The translations under genes were made by a program, and so were the position numbers. The notes beneath the pieces were generated by a model. That model had not been told where the DNA came from. It saw only the letters and a program-made list of their open reading frames with translations, and did not search any database. DNA of 64,000 bases from Siphonodentalium dalli (taxonomy: Eukaryota > Mollusca > Scaphopoda > Gadilida > Siphonodentaliidae): assembly GCA_032622095.1 (NCBI GenBank), contig CP136065.1:213942151-214006150 (forward strand), read 5' to 3'. Below are positions 11,241 to 23,057 of the stretch, piece by piece. Position 1 is the first letter of the stretch, and each line of letters opens with the position of its first letter.

Positions 11241-12550
11241 TTTGTATATGAGGCGACCCGATTTCGATGAAACTTGGTATGTGGGGGTACTTTCGGCCGG
11301 GAACTGGCATAGGCATATTAATTTACCCGTGCGACGTGACCTTGACCTTCAAAACTCATATCTCGGGATCCGCAGTGCTAAATTCCGACGTGATTGTCAC
11401 CCGATGCAGGGAGGATAACTCTATACTCATACGTCGACGAACGTAAGAAATTTGCAGGCAATTACGTATCGTGTATTTATCCCAAAATTATAACATTTAC
11501 AATTTATATTGTCAATTTGCAGGCTATTAAGAATCGTGTATCTATCCCAAAATATATCATTTACAATTTCTGATATATAAATTTTGTTACAGCTGATATT
11601 CTTAGGTCTATTGTCGATAGATTTATTTTTTGTATATTCACACCACGCATAGGCTCAAGTCGTTTACAGTTACCCCGCGGGTAAAAGTTCACTAAATTGT
11701 TATCATATTTATGGTCTGGAATCTCATCCAAGAATCCATTTAGCCGAAATGCAATTTCGCTGTTGCGAAATGGGTGGTCTTTCATCGTAGCATAATTACG
11801 TTGAACGATATATATAATTATGTTTGAGTGTGTTTTTTTTAGCTGAAATGCCTTCCGTGTATGAATCTACCGGTGGCCCCCAAGCCGTCAATGTCAACAA
11901 CATCGACATTGTTCAACTTTGACGGCGAGAAAATAATTAGTTATAATTAGTTAAAATTTACCACACAATGTTAATTTATCTTTACGTTGAAGCTTGATAA
12001 TTAATGAGCGTGTGTATATGAGGCGCGTTTATATACTTGAGTGGAAATCAAATCGGGTAAAACTGGCGGATTTTTACGGACGAAATTTTATACATAGGGT
12101 ATCTCGGTATCCGCTGGGCCGATTTCCCGGTATCCGCTGGGCCGATTTCCACCATTTTTGGGGTGTTGGTGTTAGAAAACTGCCAGACGGATTTTGACGA
12201 AATTTGATACTTAGTGGTAATTTTTGCCAGTGAGTGTTTTGGACGGGTCAAATCGTGACCCCACCTGATATTGACCTTCAAAATAGTCAATTCAAGGTCA
12301 AAGCCCGGACGAATTCGGGTCACCTTCTAGTATTATATATTTTGGAACTTATGTCTGTATGTATATGAAAACTGCTCGAGCGATCCGACTCAAATTTGGT
12401 ATGAAGGCCGATTTTGATCTCACGAACATAATGGGCGGGTCCAATTTCTCGTGCGACCGTGTCCTTGACCTTGCCATTGACATCACTCATATACACTCAT
12501 ATAGTCGTGCACATTAGCTAGTAATTATTATTTTACAACCCGGAATCTAT
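11241..12550. other. Non-coding, further diverged family-X modules
   Basis: A GATAATTAATGAGCG word occurs at 11228 and again at 11995, followed by similar TATATGAGGCG text. A diverged module starts near 12332. No gene is recognised. Confidence 0.45.
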
Positions 12551-12557
12551 ACAAAGA

Positions 12558-12758
12558 GTTCATGGAAGAGATAGACCATCTTTAAAGTTCATGGAAGAGA
12601 TAGACCATCTTCAAATTTCATGGACGAGATAGACCATCTTTAAATTTCAGGGAAGAGATAGACCATCTTTAAAGTTCATGGACGTGATAGACCATCTTTA
12701 AATTTCATGGAAGCGATAGGCCATATTTAAATTTCATGGAAGAGATAGACCATCTGTA
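12558..12758. repeat. Minisatellite, seven 29-bp units
   Basis: Units start at 12558, 12587, 12616, 12645, 12674, 12703 and 12732 with core TTCATGGAAGAGATAGACC. Each unit differs by at most a few bases and spacing is constant at 29 bp. The last unit is slightly truncated. Confidence 0.95.
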
Positions 12759-13236
12759 TTTACAGTTAGAAATTACTCGGAAACAGCATTCAATTGAATT
12801 CAATATGTTTATTTATAATTAAGCTGTAATTACAGTATTGAGAGTAATTCATACTATAGCAGGAGGGATATACATGGAGATAGACAATACATACATATAC
12901 ACATGCAAACACATATTCATCGGGATAACAATTGTTACGAGGACTTCAGAAACAGAAAAAGTGGATTATCTTCCCTTTAAGCATTATTATATAACTTCGA
13001 CTTATTAACAAGAAGATTTAAAGAAGAAAGACAGTCATTCCATCACGAGAGTTATTATTGATTATTTGCAAGAAATAACATATTGATCCGCTTTATTCGT
13101 GCATATGGGCAACAAATATTGTTGGTGTAATCATATTATCAAAACAATTTCTGGTATAATAGGGAAACTTCAGATAACTTATTTGTCCAACTCCATCGTT
13201 TTATACGATATTATGTATTATGTTTTAAAGAAAACA

Positions 13237-13238
<2 letters not shown>

Positions 13239-13311
<73 letters not shown>
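13239..13311. repeat. (GA)n microsatellite
   Basis: A perfect dinucleotide run of about 72 bp. The frame that reads Glu-Arg repeats through it is an artefact. Confidence 0.98.
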
Positions 13312-13312
<1 letters not shown>

Positions 13313-14899
13313 GTCAAATTATTATATATAGTTCACTTTCACGATAAAATGTTTGCCCCCGGTAAAAAAGAATTCGGTAGAGGTTACTCCCCACTGATGT
13401 ATACACTATGTTTCAGATCGAAAAGGGACATTGCAATTGACTTGATTCATCGATGAACGAGGTATCACAATATAAAGTAAATATAGTTAAATTCACACAA
13501 GGCCTTCGACGGGGGGGTCCAACGAAATACAAATTAATTTTATAAAAGTCTGTAATACAGCTATACCAAACATGAAGACATGCAACACCAGTCTTAATCA
13601 ATTTAACCACAAATAACTATCCATGCCCTACAGTTAGTGCTGATGCGCTCAGAGACTTCTATGATCGAATGTGATTATACCCCCCCCCCCCGGCAGGTAG
13701 TCCTGCTAGTCTGCTAAGATGTTGTTGGATCCTGCTAAATGACTATCATGATGGTAGGACACTGATGCTGTAACGAAAAAGCACAGATACGTTGCAGAAA
13801 AGAAGGGGCCTTCTTTCTTCTTTTCCACCAGCAGGGTATATTGTATAAACTGGCCCGGGTAGTTTATTTAGTAGCACTTGAATGTACACGGTAAATTCAG
13901 CATTTTATTTTTATTACTTGATTTACGGATTGTTTTGGTTAAATGGTAGGGGAGGTGGGAGGAAAAAAAATAAAATCTGTATAATTTGTTCTTAAATTTA
14001 AATTGTCAAAAAATAGGTCCGGGAGAAATAAAATTCTTGCTGTATAATAATCTCCTCATCTAAACCAAGCCAGCATATCACCCTTAGCTATGCCTTGCCC
14101 TTGTCCACTTGCATAGGCAAATATTTTTTTATTATTTGGATGTGTCTTCAATTAAAGCAAGATAATGATCGATGAACAAATATCGCCAATATCAGTCTGT
14201 CATGTTGTCGTTGACATTCAATACCATAATGATCACCAGGAGACTTCGCTGTTCAATCGATGGTGTATATTTTATGCAACATATACTTTTAAAAACAAAT
14301 TATATGTCTGGATGAATATTTCTATTGGCGGGAATACAAAAAAAAACGGAAAACTAATTTTTTTGACAAACAACATTTTGGGGTAGGGAAGTCCGTAAAC
14401 CAAGTAATAAAACAAATAGAATGCCTTTGCTAGAATTTACTGCTATAATTTACAACACACACTGTCTGTTATATAAAGCAACACATAGATAGGTATACGA
14501 GTTTAATCAATCTGATAATACGCATGTAATGTATACAATGTAGCGGACCGGCGACCTGAATAACAGAGGTGATGCTCTATATATATAGACACTCGAGATG
14601 GAACTGAGTAAGCATACTTTGTCTGGGTTTGTGGTTTGTGGGGCTAACCCCGGGATTCTCGAATGGGCCGAGATGCCCATTCCTTAATCCCTCATGTTTA
14701 GCTTTAATTGAGAAACATACAAAAGAAACAATTTTTACAAATATTTTCATTTTTTCTTGTTTCTTCTTTTTGACTGTTGTTTCTCACTAGAAGCTGGAAG
14801 TGATGTTGTATGTCTAAGATGTTGTTGTTGTCGTTGTTGATCTTCACGCCGTTGTTCTTCTTTATATAAGTTGTGTTCTTCTCAAAGTTTCTAAGACCA
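13312..14899. other. Non-coding, no gene recognised
   Basis: AT-rich sequence with homopolymer tracts (C run near 13681-13690). I see no domain-bearing frame, RNA gene or clear repeat. Confidence 0.4.
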
Positions 14900-15358
14900 C
14901 GACTGTCGTTTCTGCTTCTCCATCTTCTGTGGCCGACGCCGGCCTCTACAGGTATCTCAGTGTCGCAGGGGCGGGGTTGTAGATTCCGCCCCTGGTTGAG
15001 ATTGGCTAGGTGGTGAATCCATCTCCACAGCGAAGACAGCGGTGGGGACGTCCGGGGTGACGTCGGTATCCCCGTTTCCTCTGCACATGTCCTCGACGAC
15101 GACCGGGACATCCGGAAAGACTTCGGCGTCCCTGTCGGCCTGTCCCTACTGGTGGTGTATGGTGTCTACGTCTACAGGCCGATCTTCTGGGCCGGAGGCC
15201 ACGTGGGCGGGAACTGGGCGTCTCTCAGTTCCCCATTTCCACTTGGCCCTCCTGTCTGCGTCCCTGCGGCGCCTTGAGTGTGTCTTTTTCTTCGTCTTCT
15301 TCCTCCCGGTGTTGGTAGTCTGGTAAGCCCCGGACCGGAGTAGTCCGTCCCGATTCAA
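14900..15358 (-). other. GC-rich island, possible decayed coding sequence
   Basis: About 450 bp that are clearly GC-richer than the surroundings and open on the minus strand over two stretches (15358-15146 and 15111 leftward, in different frames). The first stretch is very basic (TGRKKTKKKTHSRRRRDA) and the second is rich in Ser, Pro and Arg. Such composition would fit a nucleic-acid-binding ORF of a retroelement, but no domain can be recognised. It could equally be a CpG-island-like promoter piece. Confidence 0.25.
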
Positions 15359-17550
15359 GGAGTAAATATTTACAATTGAGGGGAGTTCAAACGATGATTT
15401 CTATGGAGTTGTAAGGTCGATTTGCTTGAAATTTTCGGCGATGTTAGTAGAGTGCTACATCCCCCCAGTTGACATAGTGCCTAAATGCTAACTTATAAGT
15501 TTCACATACCAAAACAAGTACATAATATGTCTTTAACAAATAGTCCTTGGCTGACAACAAAACCACGCCACTTGACACGGCTCGCGTGAGTGGAAACTGA
15601 ATGTGGACTTCGTAACTTTGCCGAGAACACAATAGGAACAATACCCGCGGTACAACTTTCTTCGAAAATAGACGTCGATGTATACGCAAATAAAAATAAA
15701 TTGTTTTGGGCTGAACAAATAGCGAAGTATATATACGTAATATATGCTGGCGGCGCAATTGAATCTGTTCTTGGTCAAGTATGCATATAGATATTGTTAT
15801 GTTTGACGCGAACAACGCATTTTCATGTTGTCAGTATATTGTTGTGTCCAGAAGAACAGTAACTCCATTTCTGCTGACGTTAGGTTTCAATGTGATATAT
15901 ACTCCTGGTATGCAAATACGCATGCATATTGGACGATTCGGTGCCAGAGTGTGTGGTTCGGCACCTGGGCGTTTCGGCACACGATTGTTTTTCAATAAAA
16001 CGTTATAATGGAACACGTGATAACGATGTTGGTGAACATAACTATCACTAATGATACACACTACGATACGACAAGATGCGGTCCCGAAGTGCCTACTAAG
16101 CGATATGGCATTGTAAATCTTCACTTTGCGCATGAACAATAAAGAGCGTTCATTGTTCAGTAAATAAATCCTGATAATTGAGACAATAAAGAGGGTTTAC
16201 CTTACATTTGTCCGAAATGTTGAAATTACTGATAATGTATTACGTATCTAAGCTTCATCGTGATATAGACGGTCCGCGTATTAGTATACCAAGCAGTTAT
16301 TTAGTATTGTATGATGTATCTACGTTTTTTGAAATTACAAGATTTATATGTATGTTTTCAAGACATGCGCCTGTTGATCGAATTTGAAAACGTATACCAA
16401 TTTTAATAAAACCCAGCGACGGTGGCTTCATTCCAGAGAGGCGTTCTTCATTATATTGTTAGTAAAGATAACATTACCTGATTACAAAACGAATTGGACA
16501 TTGACTGCCGACTTAAAAGATAAAGACGTACTCGGAGTATAGTCTTTTATTACACTCCTATATGTGCGATTTCCATTAAATTCAATGCTTTAATGTTCTA
16601 ACCATATTATGGCATGAGAATCGTTCATGTAGAAAACAAAATACAATATACACATTGAAAACTCAGTTCCTCTGATGCTACTGTTAACTTCATTTTACCC
16701 TCCATTGTCTTCACCCCCTTTGAACCGGTCCTGCACAGCAAGGTAGCAGTGGTTGTGGTACTAATTGAACGCGTTCGCAGTGACCCGAATCACACCGGTA
16801 TGTTTTAGAAGACAGAAGCCGATATCCAGTATTGACATCAGCGAACAAATACAACAAGAAAAGACATAATGGGTGAGTTTTTGCTATAGGGAATTTGATA
16901 CAAGATACCACGGATGACCAACTATATGTTTTTACAAACAAATAAGTCGTATTGGTTGAGAAAATGGGACTTTTATCACCAGTTTCACTATCGGAAGAAT
17001 AGATAATACAAAACCAGGATGTTTCAGTCATGGTCCTACGATTATCCACTCATTGTAACGCTAAATATATACTGAAGCGAATTTATTAATCTTTTGATGG
17101 CCAATGCCTCCCTGGATAAAAAAAATCGAGATCAATAGTTTGACAATGGTAACGTCCGCAGGTGACACGCGCTTCCAAATGATACCGTGTGCATGTGGTA
17201 AGGGTACTGTCTGACTGTTATCTGCTATCAATTTAATGGGCTTTACTCGAGTAGTAGCGGTCAGGTTTACTGATCGTGTCACGTGGGATTTTTCAAGAGC
17301 ATATTAAACATTTCACATTGTTTTATAACCGACAGAAGAACTATACGATAATTGGAAAAAAATATGAAACACACAAATTGGCGACAGAATGACGCAAATT
17401 GATGACGTATTTGCATTGCCAAATATCGTATTAGTGTATTGTGGATATTTCACTGAAATAATCTGACAGTTTCGTTTCATTTTTTCCAATTTCGAGCTCA
17501 TTTTTTTCAAAGTATTCTGTTTGAAGATCTGTTTATCGTCTTTTTTTTCA
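15359..17550. other. Non-coding, with isolated repeat words
   Basis: At 15925-15990 and 16080-16100 there are GGTGCC/TTCGGCAC words related to the minisatellite at 21898-22014. At 16140 and 16185 there are AATAAAGAG words of the MITE type. A block at 16711-16830 (minus) resembles 20826-20940 (plus). No intact gene is supported. Confidence 0.4.
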
Positions 17551-17562
17551 GATACTGCATCT

Positions 17563-18290
17563 CAAGAACATATTCCATTGGGCGGATCTATACAGAGGTA
17601 ACACAACAGAACATGAGGGCATCAACTCCCACCAAGCCATCTACATCTAAGGGCAAAAAGGTTTTGAACTGTGACAACTGTGCCACTCTTTATGGCACCA
17701 CTCCTTAGTGTGGCATAAACTGAGAAAGAACCCGATATTATATAGGTCGTGTTAGATGTACAGTGTGCACGGAAACGTTCGAAACACCGGATGAGATGTC
17801 AGCGCATCAAGGTAGTGCTCACACCAAGCCGAGGTGCATTTGTGAGTCATGTGGCAAGTTGTTTGCTAATCAGGACAACCTGAACAACAATCAAAAACGG
17901 CACGCCAATGAAAGGGAGTTCAAGTGTGGCCAGTGTGACAAATCGCTTTTAAGAAATCTTTGCCGATCCACCACACTAACGCTCACCAAAAACATCACTC
18001 CTTTTTCAGCATCAGAATTATGAGGCAAAGTTTCCACCACATACCTCCTATTGCCGACATGTCAGAGAACAGTCATGTCGAATGCAGTTCCAGCTCACAT
18101 ATGTGACGCACGCGGAGCTGATTTTTCTTACAAGCAGAGTCTGGGCGATCACGTGAAAGCTAAACACAACAACAGCAGCCTTACATGTGAGTGGAGTGTG
18201 GCAAATCTTACAGTTATAGGTCTGAACTTTCGCGACACCGACGAGAGACTGGACACGAGTGATTACGTTTGTGGTAATACAATCAATTAA
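17563..18290 (+). pseudogene. Decayed C2H2 zinc-finger gene
   Basis: A possible acceptor (T-rich tract then CAG) lies near 17551. From 17612 the sequence reads MRASTPTKPSTSKGKK and a cysteine pair, then meets in-frame stops. A finger at 17763-17822 fits C-x2-C-x12-H-x4-H. The next finger (CESCGKLFANQDN) has Asn where the first His should be. A third begins CGQCDKS, continues only after a frameshift near 17945, and the last one (ECGKSYSYRSELSRHRRE) is again in another frame at 18190-18270. Several separate frameshifts and stops mean no full protein can be made. C2H2 fingers bind DNA or RNA; the original function is unknown. It could be a host gene copy or part of a transposon. Confidence 0.75.
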
Positions 18291-18474
18291 AAACTATCCT
18301 TGTTAAATCGCGTCCCATTTTATTTTTGCCCAATGCCCATTCATATGAATATTTTATGTGGGCGGTGTTGGTTATTATATAGATCCAATACTGCATAGTA
18401 TTTCAAAGCGCCATGCATAATACAGGGGAGTACTGGGCTACCAGCCATTGTCTGGGGAATATATCACTCATATA

Positions 18475-18777
18475 CTAAGCTGGTTGTTTTATCACGTCGG
18501 CCATACAAGCCTTAAGACGTTTAGTGTAATTGGACACATCAAATGAAACGCAAACGGGCTCGTTGTTATTGTTCGCAACAATTCGTTTTCCAGATGAATC
18601 AAGATGTAGCGGTGTGAGACCAGGAATAGTTTTTGTGCTATAAAACTCCCTTCCGTCCTCAGAAAATCGGCGCCTAAACTTAACTTCATCCTCCCAGTGG
18701 CTCATGCACACGTGTTGTATTACACCATCGAATTGCTCAAATATAGTTGAACAATAGTAGCATTTGTATATATCCAT
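18475..18777 (-). CDS. Putative protein (or exon) with N-terminal C2H2 finger
   Basis: A 100-codon frame starting at an ATG at 18777. Residues 5 to 27 form an exact C2H2 finger (CYYCSTIFEQF... then H-x4-H, with spacing C-x2-C-x12-H-x4-H), followed by a basic KFRRRF stretch and about 65 residues of unassigned sequence. A TTGTTATTCGCAG just upstream could be a splice acceptor, in which case the ATG lies in an internal exon. N-terminal single fingers of this type occur in uncharacterised, often transposon-derived proteins of invertebrates; that assignment is from general familiarity, not from a search. The frame ends in a stop at 18475, so the product may be short or truncated. It lies between two transposon-like relics, which favours a mobile origin. 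Confidence 0.45.
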   Translation of the reverse strand: MDIYKCYYCSTIFEQFDGVIQHVCMSHWEDEVKFRRRFSEDGREFYSTKTIPGLTPLHLDSSGKRIVANNNNEPVCVSFDVSNYTKRLKACMADVIKQPA

Positions 18778-19046
18778 TACGCGCAGTCAGTTCTGCGAAT
18801 AACAAGAGCGTATATATGTCAGTTTAGAAGAACACGAAATGAAATCTTTCGTTATATCCACTAGGTGCAAAACCACCTGCTGTCGTTACCACTTCATATA
18901 TTGCAACAACTGCGGACAGTACCCCAAACAATTTAAACTGCGAGCAAGACCATTCAATGTTTCTTTAAGTAAGAAAATAGAGCTGTTAACTCAAAATGTA
19001 TTACTGTAATACAAGAATCTGAAAACGATTACTAATTGAACAATAG

Positions 19047-19990
19047 TACAGAGTTGACAGAGTTGACCACAGCGTGTTATTTGAAACGCTTGAAAGTCGA
19101 GATGTTCCCAAGCAGATTATTAGTCTGCTGTCCGTGTGGTTCAAAAAACAACTATTTTATGTTCGCTGGGGTTCTGTATATTCACCTGGCTTCCACCCTA
19201 CCAGCGGTGTAAGACAGGGAATGGTTCTAAGCCCTCTCTTATTCAATGTATATACGGACAATTTGAGCAGGAATTTGAATGGAACCAACATTGGATGCAT
19301 GATTGGCTCAAAACTATTGAACCACCTGGCATACGCCGATGACATGTGTTTGATATCTCCACCTATGATTGGTCTTCGTCGCCTATTGCGTGTGTGCACT
19401 AATGAGGCTGACAGATTAAACCTTAGTTACAACACCTCCAAAACTGTCGCCATAGCCTTCATTCCTAATTCCATGCCTATTGGCATTCTTCCAAAACTGA
19501 ATCTCAATGGTAACGATCTTACCTTCGTTGCTAGTGCCAATTATCTTGGACACGTTATAAAAGACGACCTATCTGACGACAGCGACATACAACGTCAATA
19601 TCGGGCTATTTGTCTCAGATCTAATATATTGTTAAGAAAATTTTCAAAATGTTCGCAAGCTGTTAAATCATTTCTTTTTCAGAGATACATTTCTCCTCTA
19701 TATTGTTGCCAGCTGTGGTCGAATTTCAAGAAAATTACTTTAAATAAGCTAAATGTATGTTACAATAATGCGTATAGACTATGTATGGGTTATGACAGAA
19801 GATGCAGTGCTAGTGGTATGTTTGTAATGATAGAGTGTTGTCTATGCCAATGTTGAGACGAAAGTTTGTGTATGGTTTTCGTGAAAGGGTGAGCAAGTCG
19901 AATAACTGTGTTTTATCTGCAATAATGAGGTCAGATATATTATACACTTCTGATCTGATAATATATTGGAACGAATTATTGTATAAATAA
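19047..19990 (+). mobile_element. Non-LTR retrotransposon relic: reverse transcriptase domain, truncated and frameshifted
   Basis: The frame opens after a stop at 19044-19046 and reads RVDHSVLFETL, then the RT core: GVRQGMVLSPLLFNVYTDNL (motif with conserved Gln and Gly) and HLAYADDMC, which holds the catalytic YADD box. A YLGHVIKDDLSDD stretch and a C-terminal thumb-like region follow. Near 19830 the frame shifts; the rest (SMPMLRRKFVYGFRERV to a stop at 19990) continues in another frame. The 5' half, including endonuclease and ORF1, is missing, as expected for 5'-truncated insertion. The overall look fits the CR1/Jockey group of LINEs common in molluscs; the clade is not resolved. The element is dead because of the frameshift and truncation. 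Confidence 0.9.
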
Positions 19991-20265
19991 GTCCACTGTT
20001 GTAAATTTGTGCAGCAATATGCCATGGTAACACTATAATTGACATGTTGTATATACCTTAATAACTTATGTAAACTCAAATAATATAGACACAATTGTCT
20101 GAAATAAAGATATATATAATGAAATATTCGACGTCTATTCGAATATATATATTTTTTTCAAAGATAAAAATTTTGTTGTTTAAAATGGGATACGAATACA
20201 TAAATTATTGAAAATCAATATTATATCTAATTGGGTGTTAATACAAACGCAATGCACCTAATGCG

Positions 20266-20722
20266 CATAAGATTGTCCACGTATAAATGGACAATCGGTA
20301 CCTAAAATGGTCGTTAATAAATGGACAATCCGACCACGCGTGGCACGCGAGCTTGGGATTGTCCACTAAATCACGACATATATAGATAATCGTGCATGTT
20401 AGCTTCGTATTAAATCTGAAGGGTAATAACTCTATAAAGAATGTACCTTTACTAAATAACGGAGATTTGTGTGAGAAATTTGCAACACCACAACAGATCA
20501 ACTTTTGTGAAATATAAGTCAAAAACACTTCTTCTCATACAAATCACCGTTATTTAGAGTTATTGCCCTTCATATTAATTATGAAGCTAACATGCAGGAT
20601 TAGCAAAACATGTCTTCATTTAGTGGACAATCCCAAGCTCGCGTGCCACGCGTGGTTGGATTGTCCATTTATTAATGACCATTTTAGGTACCGATTGTCC
20701 ATTTATAAGTCGACAATCCTTG
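20266..20722. mobile_element. Foldback MITE of about 455 bp
   Basis: Two long inverted arms (20266-20480 and 20520-20722) around a short centre. The arms share GACAATCGGTACC, an internal GCGTGGCACGCGAGCTTGGG stretch and repeated TGGACAATC words. Arms are about 200 bp each with small indels. No coding frame is credible. Target duplications were not resolved. Confidence 0.75.
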
Positions 20723-20816
20723 AAGAATTGCCTGACGCAATATATAATGTATTGGTTCTCTGACAGTCCACTCGGTCGCTGCATGTGCTATGATCTTGAT
20801 TGTTTGTCCTCGCTGA

Positions 20817-21014
20817 GTGTTTCTTCCTTCTCTGTGTGACATTTGTTTATATCTTGTTACCAGAACTGTGCCCTGCGACCAGGAGCTTAACAACTATTAC
20901 CTCGCTGTGCAGGACCGGTTCACATGGGGTGGTCTTCCCAATACGATAGGAAGACTGGATTTGTTCTGGCTTTGCGGTTTCGATGAAGACTTGAACATCC
21001 ATCCAGATGAATAA
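20817..21014 (+). other. Short open frame, exon-like, with a partner at 16711-16830
   Basis: A 65-codon frame containing NNYYLAVQDRFTWGGL. A related stretch on the minus strand near 16715-16770 reads CYLAVQDRFKGGEDNGG, with an in-frame stop shortly upstream. A T-rich tract ending TTACCAG just before ACTGTGCCC (20863) could be an acceptor. The family is not recognised. The pair may be exons of a lost gene or parts of a repeat. Confidence 0.25.
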
Positions 21015-21105
21015 GAGATCGTTCCAGTGTATGATTTTATGACTGATTGTGAGAATCCATTCAGTTTAGCATGGGTTAACGTAGCGTATTTCAAGATGCA
21101 CAATG

Positions 21106-21668
21106 TTTACTTATATATATCGACATGTGGCCGTTCTACCAAGGGTCTGATGCTGCGGCGTCGATGTGAAAAGTATGTTTGTCAATTCGCTACGTCAGAT
21201 TATGATAGCTCTCTGAACAGACAACATTGTCTGTTCGCGATATATAAGCGGGTCATCGATACTGATATTGCTAAGATACTCATCACACACTGCACGAAGG
21301 GGAGAAGCTTGAAGTCCAAACTCTTCTATCAAGAGTCTGGTGGTGTGGTGTCGATTTGAAAATTCCGTTTGTCGATTCGCTACGTCATATTATGGTAGTG
21401 CTATGAACAGATAGCCCTGTCAGTTCCCGATATATAAGAGGACCATCAATACCTGATATACACACATACTGCACCCGAGTGAGGAGTTTGAAGTCCAGAC
21501 ACTTATATCAAGGGCTATTGATGTCGTGTCGATGTGAGGATACAATTGGTCGATAGCTCCTACGTCATAGCATGATAACTCTCAACACAGACCATCCGAT
21601 CTATTCGCGATATATAAGAGGGACATCATTAACGATATTTCTATAAAATTGCACCAAATAAATAGTGC
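21106..21668. repeat. Tandem repeat, three units of about 180-190 bp
   Basis: Recognisable anchors GTCGATGTGAAAAG (21160), GTCGATTTGAAAAT (21349) and GTCGATGTGAGGAT (21527) recur with CGATATATAAG about 80 bp later in each. The spacing is 189 and 178 bp. Units are diverged. Such mid-length tandem cores are known in bivalve interspersed repeats; assignment to a named family is not possible here. Confidence 0.75.
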
Positions 21669-21897
21669 AGCGGCCGAACGCCCAAAGTGGTATCCCTACC
21701 CATGGTAGAACAAGTTGAAACCAATATACATGTATATACCAGGTTGGGGCATGCCGAACAAGTGACGTTGATTGGCGTTTGTTGTCTCAAAGTCTTGGCC
21801 TGTCGGTATTCATATTGGGAAATTCAGCTGCTGCACGTTCGATGCTGCCAACAGCAAAGACAATATTATATATGAAAAGAAAAGAAAAAGATACATA

Positions 21898-22014
21898 TGC
21901 CGAAACGTCTTCAGTGAAGTGCCGAAACGTCCAAGTACCTGGGCCGAAACAACCAAGTGCCGAAACGTCCAGAAAACCAGGTGCCGAAACGTCTTGGTGC
22001 CGAAACGTCCTGCA
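21898..22014. repeat. GTGCCGAAACGTC minisatellite
   Basis: Six to seven imperfect copies of a word GTGCCGAAACGTCC at variable spacing of 15-25 bp. The complementary words appear singly at 15940-15985 and 16080. The overlapping frames in both directions are artefacts. Confidence 0.8.
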
Positions 22015-22845
22015 CCCATGAGCAGCACTCCTCTCGACTCAAGTAATTGAATTAAGTGTGGTTTATAAGCACTGTGTATCAATATGGCCATTTTAATACC
22101 TTTGGTTTTTACGCGATCGTCTGAGAACAATTCAGAAAAACAGATATCAAGGTTTAATTATGTTACGACTAACGTTCAGTCAAAGCAGCATTACGGCCTT
22201 ACGGTGGCCATCTTGAATTTTAGCGGTCACTTTGGATTGAATCTGTTGGGAGGCATAACCATAGTTTGTGCTGTATAAAGGTCACCAGGACCTCAATGCC
22301 TTTGTTAAGGAAATGACAAATAAATGAATTGAAAAAATTGAATTGGACTTGTATCAACAACAACAAATCTGAGTGTTATATCATTTCTTTTAAATGGTTA
22401 ATTTTCCGAGATGTATGCGGTGTCTACATGTATGACATTAGAACATTTTATTCAAATAGTGTACCCTTTGTTGATAGATACATAATGATATAGCAATAGT
22501 TATCCAAATAATGTAGCCTTTGGCGTGGGGTGACGTTCCTATATCCTCCCATCACGTTCGTTTAATTATAGATCTAACAGATTGCGCATGAAATGAAATT
22601 TTAACATTTAGCAATGAATATTAAACATTATTTAAGGCAATTTTTGACAACAAACTGATGATAAGTAACGTCAACTGCAGTGAAATACATGTTGTTACAC
22701 ATTGTTTGTGATTTATGTCATTGAGAAGGAGAAAGACAAGAGAATGAGTGAAAATGAAAGAGAGCCAAACTGAGAAAGGAGTAAGTTAACGAGAGTGAAC
22801 GTGATCTTAGAGTCTTTTTTCCGAGATTTCGAATGACATGGTTTC
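22015..22845. other. Downstream of gene B, no gene seen
   Basis: AT-rich sequence with no recognised coding exon. A minus-strand AATAAA (plus TTTATT at about 22446) lies some 400 bp beyond the gene B last exon. Confidence 0.35.
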
Positions 22846-22848
22846 TGT

Positions 22849-23008
22849 TCAGAACATGTGTCCAATCTGACAGATGAAGTTATATAGACTGTTATCTGGT
22901 CGGTCGACGAATTCGTATCCGTCGGGGTTGAGCCCACCATTTCCTTTGAAGTTTTTGTCAATGCAAGCCACATGATCAGCCGGCGCCTCCCGTCGATCCA
23001 CATCCGAT
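22849..23008 (-). pseudogene. Gene B last exon: CTLD C-terminal half with an 88-bp deletion
   Basis: The acceptor (T-run then AG at 23009-23010), the RMWIDGRR start, the CIDKNFKGNGG and NFICQIGHMF segments and the stop at 22849 match gene A exon 3. The exon is 160 nt instead of 248: exactly 88 nt, homologous to 45874-45961, are missing. The breakpoints share CCT/CTCC-like bases, which suggests microhomology-mediated loss. Because 88 is not a multiple of three, translation entering in the normal phase reads RLIMWLALTKTSKEM instead of the lectin core and overruns the normal stop. No exon equivalent to gene A exon 2 is visible between here and gene B exon 1. Confidence 0.85.
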
Positions 23009-23057
23009 CTAAAAAAAACAAGACCATGCATGCATCACACTATATACCTTACTCGCA

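Noticed and set aside
13099-13347. Plus-strand frame with Arg-Glu repeats
   Set aside because: Artefact of a perfect GA run.
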